Shown in pieces: positions 1 to 11,984 of a DNA stretch of 64,000 nucleotides. Under the pieces are notes generated by a model. The model made no database searches and had not been told where the DNA came from. It saw only the letters and a program-made list of their open reading frames with translations. This stretch comes from Mesorhabditis belari. Taxonomy: Eukaryota > Nematoda > Chromadorea > Rhabditida > Rhabditidae. Location: NCBI GenBank assembly GCA_958450365.1, contig CAUEEP010000736.1, forward strand, positions 1,485,501-1,549,500, given 5' to 3'. Numbering within the stretch: position 1 is the stretch's first letter; every line of letters starts with the position of its first letter. The position numbers and the translations under genes were made by a program.

Positions 1-783
1 TTTTTCCTTTAAAATTCTACCAGCTTACATGTTTTTCATTCAAAATTTCCTTCATTACATCTTTATTGTGTTTTGAGCTCAACGATCTGTACTTTCCATA
101 TCTACGGATGAAATCTCGAGTTTACTGGGTAATCTTTCACACTCACTCTCTTTTTTTTTTCTTCCGTTTCCTTTTCCTTTCATATAAAAGATTGAAAACT
201 TAAATTCCTCTTCAGTCTTTTTCGATTCGATTCACTTAAATGAAACTTTTACTAAACTTTAATACAAATCACAATTCACATTTCTATCATGCGAATTTAC
301 GACGAACTTTGGTAAGTAAAAAGAAGTAAATGAATCTTCTGAATTGATTTTGAGGCATTGAAACGAGTTAGAAAAATCAGAAAATCACGATTTCGTCGCA
401 GGAAATAATGCAGCGCAAGTTTGCAGCGCTCTAGCAAAAGTTTTGAAACTTTTCTGAACAAATCCAGAAAACACATTGCAAAAGAAATATTCACTTTGAT
501 AATAGAAAAAGAATTAGGTCGATTGATTGACTTTTGGGTTCATTATCGGAGGTGCCCACACATTTAGACCGCACTCCTTTACACCAGTTTCCAAATTTTT
601 CACCTCAATCAATGAAATGCAGAAGTTATTTATATAAAGAAAAAACCACTTGTTAATCGTAGCAACATTTCTTTGAGTATTTTAAAAAACGCTGAAACAC
701 GTATCTAATGAATTTTGTGCGCCATCCTGTAGATTTAAAAATTACCATTCTAATAGGCAATTGATTTAAACTACTTTATCAAT

Positions 784-870
784 AGCTGGCTCAAAAGCTG
801 GCTCTAAAGCTGGCGCTAAAGCTGGCTCTAAACCTGGCTCAAAAGCTGGCTCAAAAGCTGGCTCTTTAGC
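784..870. repeat. 12-bp tandem repeat (AGCTGGCTCAAA)
   Basis: About seven imperfect copies of AGCTGGCTCAAA or AGCTGGCTCTAA lie head to tail. A related string (AATAGCTGGCTC) appears in the RasGAP intron near 8537-8575. Confidence 0.8.
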
Positions 871-1687
871 ATTACTAATAGTTCGTCATATACTTTATGA
901 TAATTTCTTACTGTAAACTGAGTTCAAAAGTTTTCTGTTTCTTTACTAACTGACTCATTTACTCAAAAAAATCTTTACTCTCAAATTTCGAAGCTTTTCA
1001 AGAGTTGCTTGCTTTTTGAATTCCCCATCATCTCATCAATTAGCCTAAATGAATCTAAATGCCATTAGGTAATAGATTTTTGGGAACAGCAAAGCACAGC
1101 CATATCATACTTTTCTTAGTTTCAGAAGTTGCCAACTCACTCGAAATTCTTAAAAACAAGTCTCAAGCCTAGAGAAATACCAAATATTTCCTGTTTTTCT
1201 TCCCAAATTTTCTGCAAGATTTATTTTTCAAAAGTTTAACCTTTCCACCGGAAATTTACATAAGAAAAACTTAGATAAACAATTTTTTAAAACAAAATAG
1301 TCAAGAAGGGATGAAAGGTGATATTTGGTGAGAAAATGTTGGATCCTTTTTTTTGATGAGATGTGTGGGTGTGGATCGGCTTCTTTCTTTCCATTTCTCC
1401 CATTTCTCCATTTCTCATTCATTTCAAAGTCAAAAGGGATCTTTTTCTTCTACTTTCTGAAGAAGCAAGCGGCTACACATTGAAATCTGAGCCTAATGCT
1501 TTGTGGTTTCCGAGCTCTGAAATTTCGCTGATATTACAACAACTAGAGGGCATGAATTTACATTCACAACTGATTTGATAATTATTTTAAATGTAAAACC
1601 AATTACATCTACTGATTTTGATTGAGATTTAAACAAAGATTCTGAGCAACTTAATTCCTTTTTTCTGTCTTGAAGTTATCAATATAT

Positions 1688-1984
1688 TCTAGCTTCTAGA
1701 TCTAGATCCTAGCTTCTAGATCCTAGTTTCTAGATCCTGGCTTCTAGATCCTAGCTTCTAGATCCTAGCTTCTAGATTCTAGCTTCTAGATCCTAGTTTC
1801 TAGATCCTGGTTTCTAGATCCTGGTTTCCCTAGCTTCTAGATCCTAGCTTCTAGATCCTAGCTTCTAGATCCTAGCTTCTAGATCCTAGCTTCTAAATCC
1901 TAGCTTCTAGATCCTAGTTTCTAGATCCTGGTTTCTAGATCCTAGCTTCTAGATCCTAGCTTCTAGATCCTAGCTTCTAGATCT
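1688..1984. repeat. 14-bp minisatellite (AGCTTCTAGATCCT)
   Basis: Roughly 20 copies of AGCTTCTAGATCCT. Variants carry GGTTTC or AGTTTC in place of AGCTTC, and some of these variants occur as short multi-unit blocks. Confidence 0.9.
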
Positions 1985-2000
1985 TTTGTGACTTACTAGC

Positions 2001-2666
2001 TTTTTCAAATCTCGATCAGCACTTTAAAACCAGACTTACCCCCGACTAACGACTACGACTAACGACTAAAGACTACCGTAACCGTACTATTTTAAGTAAT
2101 CTAAGCAGCTGGCAGCAACTAAATTACAAGGGAATCTCATGAACTTAGCGTTGGTTCAAAAAATGATTTAGGTACCATTTGATTGGAACAAAAAAAGCTA
2201 TTTGAATCTAGTGTCTAAACTAAATATCTAGTGTCCTACATCTACTGAGTTTTGAATGAGATTTGAACTAAGATTTCGACCAATCTGATCCCTTTTCTCT
2301 ATCTTAAAGTTGCCAATATCCTAGCTTCTAAATCTTTTGGGACTTACTAACTTTGTCTTTTCGAAACTCAATCACTTTAAAACCTTACTTAGCTACTGTA
2401 TTCTCTACCATTTTAAGTAATCTAAGTAATAATGCCATGGTAATGATGGCTGACACCAACTAACTTACAAGGGAATCTCTTGCTTACTGACTTACTAACT
2501 TTTTCAAATCTCGATCAGCACTTTAAAACCTGACTTAGCCCCGACTAACGACTACGACTAACGACTAAAGACTACCGTAACCGTACTATTTTAAGTAATC
2601 TAAGCAGCTGGCAGCAACTAAATTACAAGGGAATCTCATGAACTTAGCGTTGGTTCAAAAAATGAT
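2001..2666. repeat. Direct repeat of about 165 bp, two copies about 500 bp apart
   Basis: Positions 2001-2166 and 2502-2666 are nearly identical, both carrying the CGACTAACGACTACGACTAA string and the GGCAGCAACTAA segment. A more diverged third version lies between them at about 2330-2480. This looks like local tandem duplication. Confidence 0.85.
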
Positions 2667-3583
2667 TCGATTTAAACCATTTAATTAAAAAAAACAATTA
2701 ACTATCTGAATCTAATGGCTAAATTTGCTTTTTGGAGTTAAAAAAGGAAAACTTTAAACTGAATTTTTAACATCTTTTCTCGAGTTTTACTCTCAAATGA
2801 GTCAGCTTTCGAATTCGTTTTGAATTGACAACAAAGTAAGCTCTAGTTTACATTTAAAGTCCAATAAATAAGCTATTGAATCTTTTTTGATTTATATTGC
2901 CAATCAGATTTATTGATTTAAAATCTTTATGAAATTTCTTCAAATCAATCCACTTTGCAGAGTTCTGATGTTGTTTATTTTGAAAATACAAAGCGTTTCA
3001 TTTCGTCAAACTTTTCGATGAGAAACTCTTCAAATTTTATGTATCTTTCTTGTCATCAGCTCTTCTTTTCTCTTTTTCTTTCTTTACTCAAAGCTTTGCA
3101 GTTTTTCCACAGCCCACACATTGTATGCACATCGGTTGACTCGGCTCTTTTCCTCAAAAACCTTATCAATGTTTTCTTTCTTTCTTTCTTTCTTTGCTTT
3201 CTTTGCTTTCTTCTTTCTTTCTTTCTTTCTTTGCTTTCTTCTTTCTTTGCTTTCTTCTTTTATCCCATTTTTTGTTAATATCCGGCTTAAACTTGGATTT
3301 TTCTTTAAAATTCTCTTTGAAGTTTTTGTATTTGAAATTTCAATGAATGAAGTTCTGTTCTTTGGACAAGATCTCGAATTTCGATTTTATTGAAAAAGGT
3401 GTTTGCCAAGGTGTTTAATTCAATGCGTTCATTCATTTTCTCTATTCATTTGTTCAATGTTCACAAACTAAACATCTAGTAGACTTTTTTCTATAGTTTA
3501 GTTTTATTTTTATAATCTAAAAGTTTCAAAATGTTTTGCTTATAGTTAGAAATATTGAAAGTCAACTATATTTATGATCTAAT

Positions 3584-3737
3584 AGAAAGTAAGCTATACT
3601 TTTGATACAATAGAAAGTCAGCTATACTTTTGATTCAGTAGAAAGTCAGCTATATTCTGATCCAAAAGAAGGTCAGCTATATTCTGATCCAAAAGAAGGT
3701 CAGCTATATTCTGATTCAATAGAAAGTCAGCTATATT
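3584..3737. repeat. Tandem repeat of about 29 bp (AGAAAGTCAGCTATA)
   Basis: Five or so units built on AGAAAGTCAGCTATATTCTG, with AAGAAGG variants, upstream of the first RasGAP exon. No coding role is visible. Confidence 0.8.
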
Positions 3738-3937
3738 CTCTTTATCCTTTTTTCTTATCCTTCCTTTTTTCATTTTTTCCTTTCTTTTGATTCTTTATCA
3801 TTCATCACAATGTAAAACTTTTTCTGAGTCTAACTCTAGGTAATTGACAATACTTTCTACAACTTTCATAATCTAAAGCTATCAAATCAAAGTTGCATTC
3901 ATATGTTAGTTGACTTAAAATCAAAATTTATCTTTAG

Positions 3938-6900
3938 GCAGCTCGAAAAGAGCAAGCTGGATTGGGGGAAATGAAGCTGTGGGTCTCCTACACAGCCGAT
4001 CACGTCCTCCCATTGACAACCTATCAACCACTATTGAATGCCCTTCTCGCATCAACGAAAAACGAATATCGAGCATCTACAGTAGCACTTCTAGAACATT
4101 TACCACAAGTGAGTTCACAAAACAAAACACAAAACAAAAAAAGTTCACAAAACGGGATTGTGGACGAATCCGGCTGTAAAACGATTACGAAAACGATTCG
4201 GATTCGGATATAAAAACGATTTAGAGTACTAGATCTAGAGTTTATCCGGTTTAAATCCCTCAATTCCTATTTATAACCCTTTTAGCCATAAGATTATTAG
4301 TAAATATTCCAAATTTATTCATAATTATATTGTAAAACTTTTTAAAATCATAAAATACTGAAATACTGAAGTACTGAAGTCTAAATCTGCCACGTCACTT
4401 CTTAAAGAGTCATCCGAGCTCTAATAGGTCGTAAAATTCGTTTGAAAAAGGAAATTCCGGAATTTTCTTTTCTATTAGACAATTTAAAGCTAAAAGAAGA
4501 AGAAAAAAGAACAAAAAAGAACAAAAAAAGCAGAAAATACTTTTCAGTTAGATCTTGGCGCATTGGGAAAACCACTTGTGCAAATCTTTGCTCACAGTGG
4601 AGACATTCGAACATTGTTGCAGATCTTGTATCAACAAGAGATCACAAAATGCCAGTAAGTCACTTAAATGGTGAAGAGTGAGGAGATTTTAAAGCAAAAT
4701 ATTCGTACTTGAAATTGAATGTATAGAGTCTCGTAAGTCACAAAACGGCCAAAAGCTTTCTTGTGGTGAAGAGTGAGGAGGTTTTAAAGCAAAATTCGTA
4801 CTCGAAATTGAATGTATAGAGTCTCGTAGGTCACACAAGGCCAAAAGCTTTCTTGTGGTGAAGAGTGAGGAGGTTTTAAACCAAAATTCGTACTTGAAAT
4901 TGAATGTATAGAGTCTCATAAATCACAAAACGGCCAAAAGCTTTCTTTACGTTTTGCATTCTTTTCTGGTGTACACTTTCTCAAATCAGCAATTTGTTTA
5001 TGTAATCCTGAGCTTTTTAGAGACATCAACACCCTCTTCCGAAGCCAAAGCCTTGCCAGTCGAATGCTTTTCGAATTGATGAAAACCTATGGACATCAAT
5101 ATCTCCACACTACTCTAAAACCCGTCATTGACAAGGTAAATACCAATCGATCAAGTTTAAAGAGAGAAAAATGGTAATTCTATCTTTAACCATTTAAAAA
5201 CGAATTCTTTTTTATACACTTTGACAATCATTTATGTTTTTAAATCAAAATTAGTTATAAATTTTTCAAATTTGAAATTCCAGATCTACTCAGAGCGAAA
5301 GAGTTGTGAGATCGATCCATCGCGAATTCAAAACGGAGATTCGTTAGAGAAAAACACAGTGATTTTTGTTAAAGCTTACAAAAATTAGACAAAATCACTT
5401 TCATTTTAAATCAGATTTCAAAGATTTTGATCTTTCTCTAGTTTTTTTCTCAAAAAAAAATGCTCATTTAAATTTATGATAGCAAGAATGAAAAAGAAGA
5501 AGAAAAAGATGGTCCTTTTGATTTCGGGGATCGTTGGAAAAAAGAGAAAAGAAAAAAAACTATAAAAGAGAATTCGGCACAGAACCGGAAGTGATTAGAG
5601 ATTGAGAAGGGAAAAGAGAATCAGAGAATCAGAGAATCAGGGAAAACGATTTTGTTTGGATCAATTGAATTGGGGTTTTTCCCCGATTGAGGTTCGGTCA
5701 TATGTTATGAGAAAAAAAAGTGATTTTCCTCTGCAAAAATAGTCGCACAGAGATTGGTTTTTAAGATTAGATATAAAGAAAAAGTTTCTTTTTGATAGAA
5801 TCGGAATTGTTGGGATAAAGAATTTGAGGTTTTAGAGGCTTTGAAATGAGTTTATAGGGAGGTTAAGTCAAAAAAAAGGGAAAGGGAAACTTGAAAACAT
5901 GAAAAACAGATCGGAAATTGCCTTAAATTGCCTTAAAATGCATTCAATTGCCTTAAAATGGCTTCAAAATTGAAATGTTTTCAAGAAGAATTAGACTCCT
6001 ACAATAGCTTTTTGATGAATTGAAAATTTCAGGAATTGTTGGGATTGAAAATTTGAGGATTTAAAGGTTTTGAAATGATTTTATAGGAAAGTTAGGTCAG
6101 AAAAAGGGAAAGGGAAACTTGAAAACATGAAAAACAGATCGGAAATTGCCTTAAATTGTCTTAAATTGCCTTAAAATGGCTTCAAAATTGAATATTTTCA
6201 AGAAGAATTAGACAATAGCTTTTTGATGAATTGAAAATTTCAGTTTGATTTCAGAAAACTCTCCTTGGCTATTTCTCTTTGTGCTTTGATAGAATCGTCG
6301 AATCATCACCGAGATGTCCTCTTTCGTTGAGAACGATTTTCGCTGATTTGAGAAAAACGGTAAATTACTGAAATCATATATTAATAGCTTTGGAAGTTAG
6401 ATGAGGCTTGGCTTAGGGTTAAGCTTAGACTTGAACCTGGCTTCTAACTGGTTCAGGTAGATTGTGGGACATTTGATTTGCTGTCCCTTTCCCCTTGACA
6501 AACTTTAAGCTCAAATATCTTCTTATCTAGCTGTTGAATAGAAATCGCTGCCACGTTTGTTTTATTCAGCGTTAATTTGGGTAAGCAAAACAGAACAACA
6601 GAACTGGTTACGGCTATTAGAAAATCTAGCAATAAGCCTTCAAGTTGACTTGATTTTGAGACTTTTGATATTGGCAATTCAACTTTGAGCTCAAATTTCT
6701 TGGTATTGGGCTGTCCAATTTAAATAATTTTTAATACCAATCGATAGAGAAAGAATTGGCAAATCTAATGATATTAAGAATGTTTAAATTGAACAGCTCA
6801 ACACCAAGTGATTTGAGCTCAAAGTTGGATTGTCAATCTCAAATGTTTAATAAGATTGAGCAAGTCTTTTAATAAGCAAGCAAGCAACTAGGGTTAGTTC

Positions 6901-9769
6901 ATGAATGGTTATCCTGGTTATATCCTGGTTAAATCCTGGCTTTGAGTCTTTTAATCATTTGATTTCTTTAATCTTCCAGGTAAGCCAAGAAGCGAGTGAG
7001 AAAAAAACGGAACGTTTGGCTCAAAGCTCGTTCCTGATCATGCGATTTTTCGCTGCCGCTCTCCTCAACCCAAAATCTTTTGGATTAAAACGCGAACAAC
7101 CGGTTTGTTTGTTGACAGCTACTTTTAACCAATAGACAGCTACTTTTAACCAATAGACAGCTACTTTTAACCAATAGACATCTACTTTTAACCAATAGAC
7201 AGCTACTTTTAACCTATATCTTACTTTTTAATTGATAAACTCGTTTATTTGCCAATTCTTTTAAAAGATTCAAGTTTTTAGGATTCAAAAGTTTCCCGTA
7301 CACTGGTGCTTCTCTCAAAAGTCCTTCAGCGAGTGGCCAACGAATGCGTTGCTTCACACGCTTTGATTATTAAAGTAAATTTTCTGATTTTCTTTTAAGA
7401 TTTAAAAATTTGTATTTTAGGAATCATGGCTTGAACCAATTCTTAAGCAAGTAACAAACGAAGAGCACAAAAATGCGATGGTTTTATTCTTGGATCGAGT
7501 GGCTCTACAAATCCCTGACTCACAACCGATCACTGACAATTTAGCAGCAATCAAAGAGGGGTAAAGATATAAAAAATACAAATTTACATATAGAAATCTT
7601 ATTATAAAATGATGATTTAGATATTTGGTTGAAAGTCGACCGCGAACAGGGCCTCGATGGAGTCTTATTCAACAACCGAAGAAGAGATTCGTTTACTTGA
7701 CAGAGGAGTCGCTTTGTTGGCAGAAAAGTCGAAGAGGAGGTAAAAATTATAAAGATTTATAAAGATTATAGAGATTAAACTTTGAATTTTTAGGTGTACT
7801 TGATCAAAAAGGGATGATGAGTTTGAGTAGCATTGAGAAGGTTCTTCCGGGAGAACGGGCAACTTTCACTGTGTGGACTTCGGAGAAACAAGTCGGGTTT
7901 GAAGCTGCGTCGGCTATGGAGATGAAAGATTGGTGAGTTCAGAGATAATTTGTAGAATATTGCAAGAAATAGCATTGCTGTGCTGATCCGGTTAGGATTG
8001 TTGAGCCAGATTTATCAGTTAATTACTAGGGAAGAGTATTAGATTTCAAAACGAGACCCAGCCCATTCTATAGAAAATCAAACGGGGAATCCAAATCTGT
8101 AATCAAAATCTGTTGAATGGCTTGCAAACGCAAGATCTCTGGCATCAAATTTTTTTTCTGGTGGCAGAAAGACTCAAAGCAGAACTTTCGTTTTTCGATG
8201 ATGATACACTCTTGGGTCGAGTTTACCAGAGGGGTTTTTTGACGGTCGTGGTGTAGTGGATAGTGTGAAGGCATACAAAGCTGATCGAACGCTTTCTAGC
8301 GGGTTCGAATCCCGACCTGGGTTCTTGACTCAAATTTTTGATTTTCACAAGTCTTATAATATTTTTACTAAGATAATTATAATACAATATTAATATAATT
8401 ATAGCTAGGGTGAAGAGCTGAAGATCTTTGATGAATTTCGGGGTGAATGGTGAATACTTAGCTGATATTGTAAGAGCTAGAGCTACGTATCATACAGCTT
8501 TTCTTCTCACGATGCCAGAAGATTTGAATAGTCTGCTCAATAGCTGGCTCAATAGCCAGCTCAATAGCTGGCTAATCCTTATAATTCATTTAGCAAGAGC
8601 TAGGCTCTTGTAAGTTATCTTTTAAACTTTCATTAAATAAACCTTAAATTATAATAACTATTTTACCAATTTCCTTTCAGGGTCACTGAAATCGAACGTC
8701 AACGGTTACGAAGAGACCCAAAAGGTGCCTCGTTGGGTGAAGAGTTGTGCGTGATGGGAAACGCGGATGTGGAAAGAGCGCTCGAAGAAGTACATTTACT
8801 TCTCGTTGAACACGCAGACACCCTCGTTCAATGGAGAAACGCACTCGAAATCCCATCCACCTCACAATCGTCCATACCTTCTCTGCCACACATCTTTGAC
8901 TTAAAGGTTTGCCCAAAAAGTCTTTAAACTCTACAATTCTCAATTCAGGAAAATCCGGTTACTCGGCAACGTCTTTTCGCCACTCTTGACACAATCTTGG
9001 CTGTCACTTATGCAATTGAGACAGTTCATCGAGAAGCTGTTAGCAAATACATGAATCATGTGAGACTTTAAAACATTACAAAAGCTAAGAACAGTTTATT
9101 TACCAGTTACAACGATTTAAAAGCTTCAGCTCTTTGTCTTAGAGTGCCTAAAGATTGAATATCTTTCTTAATTTGAAAAGTTGCAAGATAATAAGTATAA
9201 ATAGCTAAATAATTTTAACCTACAGTAACCAGAGGACTTTTATACAATAGACAGCTACTTTTAGCCTATAACTGACTCTGGTTTACAGTAACTTTATTGT
9301 TAGGCCTACATTGTTAGGTCAACAGTTTCATAGTTTCTATAATTTTCAGGCAATACGGTTCCTATTTGGATCCAATACGGTTCCAATATGGTTCCAATAT
9401 GGTTCCAATATGGTTCCAATAGGTAGCCAGTACGTACTGTATGCTTGTAGAGTTAGTCTTTATCAAAAAAGGGGAAGGAATTGACTAGAAAAAGATTTCC
9501 GGAGAGGGGATTGAACCCTGACAATTGCCGAGGATTGAATCTTTTGCTTTTGGCAATTGCTCTAAGCTATCTGGTAGCTTAACACTGAGCTATCTGGTAG
9601 CTTAACTTGGTAAGAGGAAGAGGGAAAGACAAGGGGAAGAAGAAAGGAAGTGTTATCTAATCGATTATCTAATCATTTCCAGATTCGTCACGGCACAGGC
9701 ACTCGCGAGAATCCGATCGGCGATGAGAACTACTTACTGTTGAAACGGAAATTCAGCATGGATCCCTAG
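3938..9769 (+). CDS. Ras GTPase-activating protein, GAP1/RASA family (3' part, 13 exons)
   Basis: The product should stimulate GTP hydrolysis by Ras-type GTPases at the membrane. Exons: 3938-4108, 4548-4654, 5021-5135, 5284-5358, 6255-6359, 6980-7102, 7282-7374, 7421-7560, 7621-7739, 7794-7932, 8681-8906, 8949-9059, 9683-9769. They join in one frame as 536 codons plus stop. The first exon matches the linker after the C2 domains (KLWVSYTADHVLPL). The RasGAP core follows, with NTLFRSQSLASR at about residues 96-107; R100 (codon 5040-5042) is the expected arginine finger. FLIMRFFAAALL follows at about 209-220; R213 matches the arginine that steadies the finger, while the usual Pro after FF is Ala. 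A PH-like domain spans about 310-405 (KKRFVYLT to MEMKDW). I see no Btk-type Cys/His zinc motif after it. The protein ends ENPIGDENYLLLKRKFSMDP. The start and C2 domains lie left of the window. Which nematode gap gene this is cannot be decided here. Confidence 0.93.
4673..4943. repeat. Three tandem units of about 90 bp in RasGAP intron 2
   Basis: Three near-identical units share GTGAAGAGTGAGGAGGTTTT and end in GGCCAAAAGCTTTCTT. They lie wholly within the intron 4655-5020. Confidence 0.85.
5808..6242. repeat. Tandem duplication of about 210 bp in RasGAP intron 4
   Basis: Two copies (about 5808-6010 and 6032-6242) share GGAATTGTTGGGAT at the start and AAACAGATCGGAAATTGCC in the middle. Both end near TTGAAAATTTCAG, so a decoy acceptor-like TTTCAG is duplicated upstream of the real one at 6253-6254. 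Confidence 0.8.
7114..7213. repeat. 21-bp tandem repeat in RasGAP intron 6
   Basis: Five copies of GACAGCTACTTTTAACCAAT(A) lie directly after the exon ending at 7102. A partial copy recurs in intron 12 near 9240-9270. Confidence 0.85.
8243..8320 (+). ncRNA. tRNA-like element in RasGAP intron 10
   Basis: An A-box-like string (GTGGTGTAGTGGATAG) is followed by a 5-bp stem (AAAGC/GCTTT) in the anticodon-arm position and a strong B box (GGTTCGAATCC, 8302-8312) with a CGGG/CCCG T-stem. The acceptor stem does not pair well and the anticodon-like loop is too long. I read it as a tRNA pseudogene or the head of a tRNA-derived SINE, not a working tRNA. Confidence 0.55.
8428..8600. repeat. Dispersed repeat fragment (shared with 11140-11205)
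   Basis: ACGTATCATACAGCTTTTCT followed by GAAGATTTGAATAGT and the AATAGCTGGCTAATCC tail recurs at about 11140-11205. The GTATCATACAAC end also appears inverted near 27296-27310. It is a multi-copy intronic and intergenic repeat of unknown type. Confidence 0.6.
9355..9425. repeat. 11-bp tandem repeat (GGTTCCAATAT)
   Basis: Several head-to-tail copies of GGTTCCAATAT lie within RasGAP intron 12 (9060-9682). Confidence 0.75.
9499..9600 (-). ncRNA. tRNA-like element, minus strand, RasGAP intron 12
   Basis: Read on the minus strand, an A box (TAGCTCAGTGTTAAGC) is followed, after a longer than usual spacer, by a B box (GGGTTCAATCCCC, complement near 9506-9518) and a T-rich run. Part of the A-box region (AGCTATCTGGTAGCTTA) is duplicated. 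The geometry is wrong for a working tRNA, so it is a degenerate tRNA copy or SINE head. Confidence 0.5.
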
Positions 9770-10230
9770 ATTTTTCAGAATCCACTTACCAATCTCTTTA
9801 TATTCAAATTTCTATCAATTCTTTCTCGATTTCTTTGTATTACACTCAATTTACGGGTTCTCATTTCCATTTCCATTTCCCCCTTTGCCTTTTCTTTATC
9901 GGTGAAATTAAAGTGCCGTTTCAAAAAAAAAAACTTCCCCATTTCTAGCCTTAAAACCTCATTTTTTTTCTTTGATTGCTTTACTGAAACTCATTCCATT
10001 TTCTAAGATATAACCAAAAGAAAAACTTGAAAAACAGGGCCTTTTTTGAAACCTCTTTCTTGCTGATTTTGAGCATTATCAATACTTGCAAAATATCATT
10101 TTGTACAAAGTGAAAACGTTAATAAATGTCAATTTATATATAAAATCTAAAGAAAACACGTATAAACTTTAATTCAAACGAATTATTGGCTATTGTCGTT
10201 TTTGGTAAAAGCACAATCAAAACCGGAAAC
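9770..10230. other. 3' flank of RasGAP gene
   Basis: AT-rich sequence after the TAG stop, with runs of A and T. No canonical AATAAA is obvious close to the stop, so the poly(A) site cannot be fixed. No gene is visible. Confidence 0.4.
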
Positions 10231-10310
10231 CCCTATACCGGAGGGGTTTGCCAAATCGAAAGCGATTACGCGACCACACAAAGGACACCACGCCAGTGAT
10301 TTACATAATT
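10225..10310 (-). repeat. Dispersed repeat X (TCCTTTGTG-type)
   Basis: Its complement carries the TCCTTTGTG and CGCGTAATCGCTTTCG strings found at about 27530-27580, 28030-28120 and 54300-54600. The unit includes an AAATCACTGGCG segment. Copies are 60-90 bp, in both orientations and diverged. Confidence 0.6.
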
Positions 10311-10311
10311 G

Positions 10312-10440
10312 GGTATGACCCAGAGGTATGGGTATAACCCCAGAGGTATGGGTATAACCCCAGATGTATGGGTATACCTCTGGGTTAAACCCATACGTCG
10401 GGAGTATGGGTATAACTCAAATGTATGGGTATAACTCGGT
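10312..10440. repeat. Tandem repeat of about 20 bp (GGTATGGGTATAACCC)
   Basis: Six or so imperfect units of AGAGGTATGGGTATAACCCC. The unit is itself partly palindromic (GGTATAACC). Confidence 0.75.
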
Positions 10441-10567
10441 TTTTAGTCTTTATTTCAGTTTTCATCTTAATTTCTAATTTTCGGAGGTCGCCTTTCGGCT
10501 CTTAGGCAAGGTAGCTTTGCCAGAAAGAGAGAGTTTCTCCTCATTACCATACGTAGCAAAGAACGCA

Positions 10568-10825
10568 TACCCTAAATACTGTAATAGTACCCCACCGCCC
10601 TCGTACAGTCGCGTAGTCGCAAAAGTTTTTTAGTCTTTCATTTTTTTCAAAGCGCCCATACTTTCAAGAAAGCGTCTTGGTACAAAAAAAGCGAAACAGG
10701 GCTATTTTTGATACCTAAGCGCATTGTAACAAAACCAGTGTCGAGAAAAACTCGTCCAAAGCTAGACTACGCAACACTCCGCACCCTCATTATGAAGGTG
10801 GGGTACTATTACAGTATTGACGGTA
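10568..10825. mobile_element. Non-autonomous TIR element, family Q, copy 1
   Basis: The left end TACCCTAAATACTGTAATAG mirrors the right end CTATTACAGTATTGACGGTA; a TAGTACCCCACC block follows the left end. The ends are TA, as expected for TA-target transposons. The interior shares TTTTTGATACCTAAGCGCA and AGTGTCGAGAAAAACTCGT with copy 2 at 41335. It has no transposase. Confidence 0.75.
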
Positions 10826-10907
10826 GGTCTTTTTCTACCATCTTTTGCTTTGTAGATTATCTAAAAAGAGGCTATTTAACTGTAAATTTGGACTCAGGGG
10901 TTTTCAA

Positions 10908-11146
10908 GGTCGAGGATTCGATTGAAGCTGTTCATTTTATTGAGTCTCTTATGTGGTTCACAAGATCAAAACCAGGTTTTATAGCTTAGCTTTTAATCTT
11001 GCCTGATCTGACTAAAAACCGTTTTCTAAAACTAGGATTAATCAAGAAATCAACGATTTAATCCAGATCACTTCAAGATCAATAATCTGAAATCAGTAAA
11101 TCAAAGAAATCAAAGCTATGAATTGTTCAAACGTATCATACAACTT
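10908..11146. repeat. Dispersed repeat, inverted copies at 27290-27480 and 27560-27730
   Basis: The segment with AATCAACGATTTAATCCAG and AAACCAGGTTTTATAGCTTA recurs as the reverse complement at 27290-27530 and again at 27560-27730. Copies are roughly 170-240 bp and fairly well conserved. No terminal repeats were found. Confidence 0.7.
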
Positions 11147-11984
11147 TTCTTCGCACGATGCTGAAGATTTGAATAGTCATTGAGCTGGCTAATCCCTATA
11201 ATTCAGCCTTTTCCCCTTCATAACCCCATTGAATAAAGAAAGAAAAGGCCGCAAATGGAAAAGCCTCAAGAGGGAATCGAGATGCTCAATGAACACAAAT
11301 ACATTCGAGAATCGAGGGGAACACAGCTGGCCCCTTTATTCAATCATTACGCCTTGTCGACTTGACGATGAAAGCAATTGACTTCATCTTAATGTCTCCA
11401 ATCAGCTTTTCTTACCTATAAACAATTAGGAACTCGTTTTATGGTTAGATAGACAATTTTCACCTTTATGATCTTACCTTTATAATCAAAAGCAATATTT
11501 TTATCTAGATTTTATCGAGATTCAAATTTTCAAAGCTGACTTTAGCTAGCTTTAACCTCATGACTATTATTCTCTTTACTTATTTTCAAATAGTTGTAGA
11601 CTTTCATTTGTTTACCTATCGCTAACACTTCTCATTTCAACACAATGCTATTCGATATCTAAGTAAAGTGTAAGTTGAGTGACCTAGTTTCAATTTTCAA
11701 TTCAATATTTCTTTTACTTCTTTACCTAATCATTGAAAAGGTTATGCTTAAAAGAAAAGTTTTGAAAAGGCTTTAATAATGGTTTTCATATTAGATTCAG
11801 GTAAACATTTTGTATCTCGTATCTCGAATCTCGAATCTTTGTATCTCGAATCCAGAATATGCTAATTTCGTTTGTTATTTTGAAATTTCCATATATGCTC
11901 ATCATTGTTTCGAAGCAAAAACAAAAAGTGTACTCAAGTTGACATATTTATATATATATATATATATACAGAGAAAAGAAGAGA

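Larger units (their letters stand above)
1..3937. other. Non-coding stretch upstream of first RasGAP exon
   Basis: No exon with conserved protein content is visible on either strand. The next real exon (3938) starts inside a protein, so this stretch is probably, at least in part, a long intron of the RasGAP gene, whose C2-domain exons would lie further left. It holds several tandem repeats (separate entries) and a CTTT-rich run near 3170-3260. Short open frames here are low complexity. Confidence 0.5.

Noticed and set aside
2955..3393. Overlapping 107- and 90-codon frames upstream of RasGAP
   Set aside because: Driven by a CTTT-rich simple repeat that translates to Phe/Leu/Ser runs resembling membrane segments; no C2-domain similarity.
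10708..10989. 93-codon frame starting MIPKRIVTKPVSRKTRPKL
   Set aside because: It runs through the family Q element and into a dispersed repeat; no protein family is recognisable.
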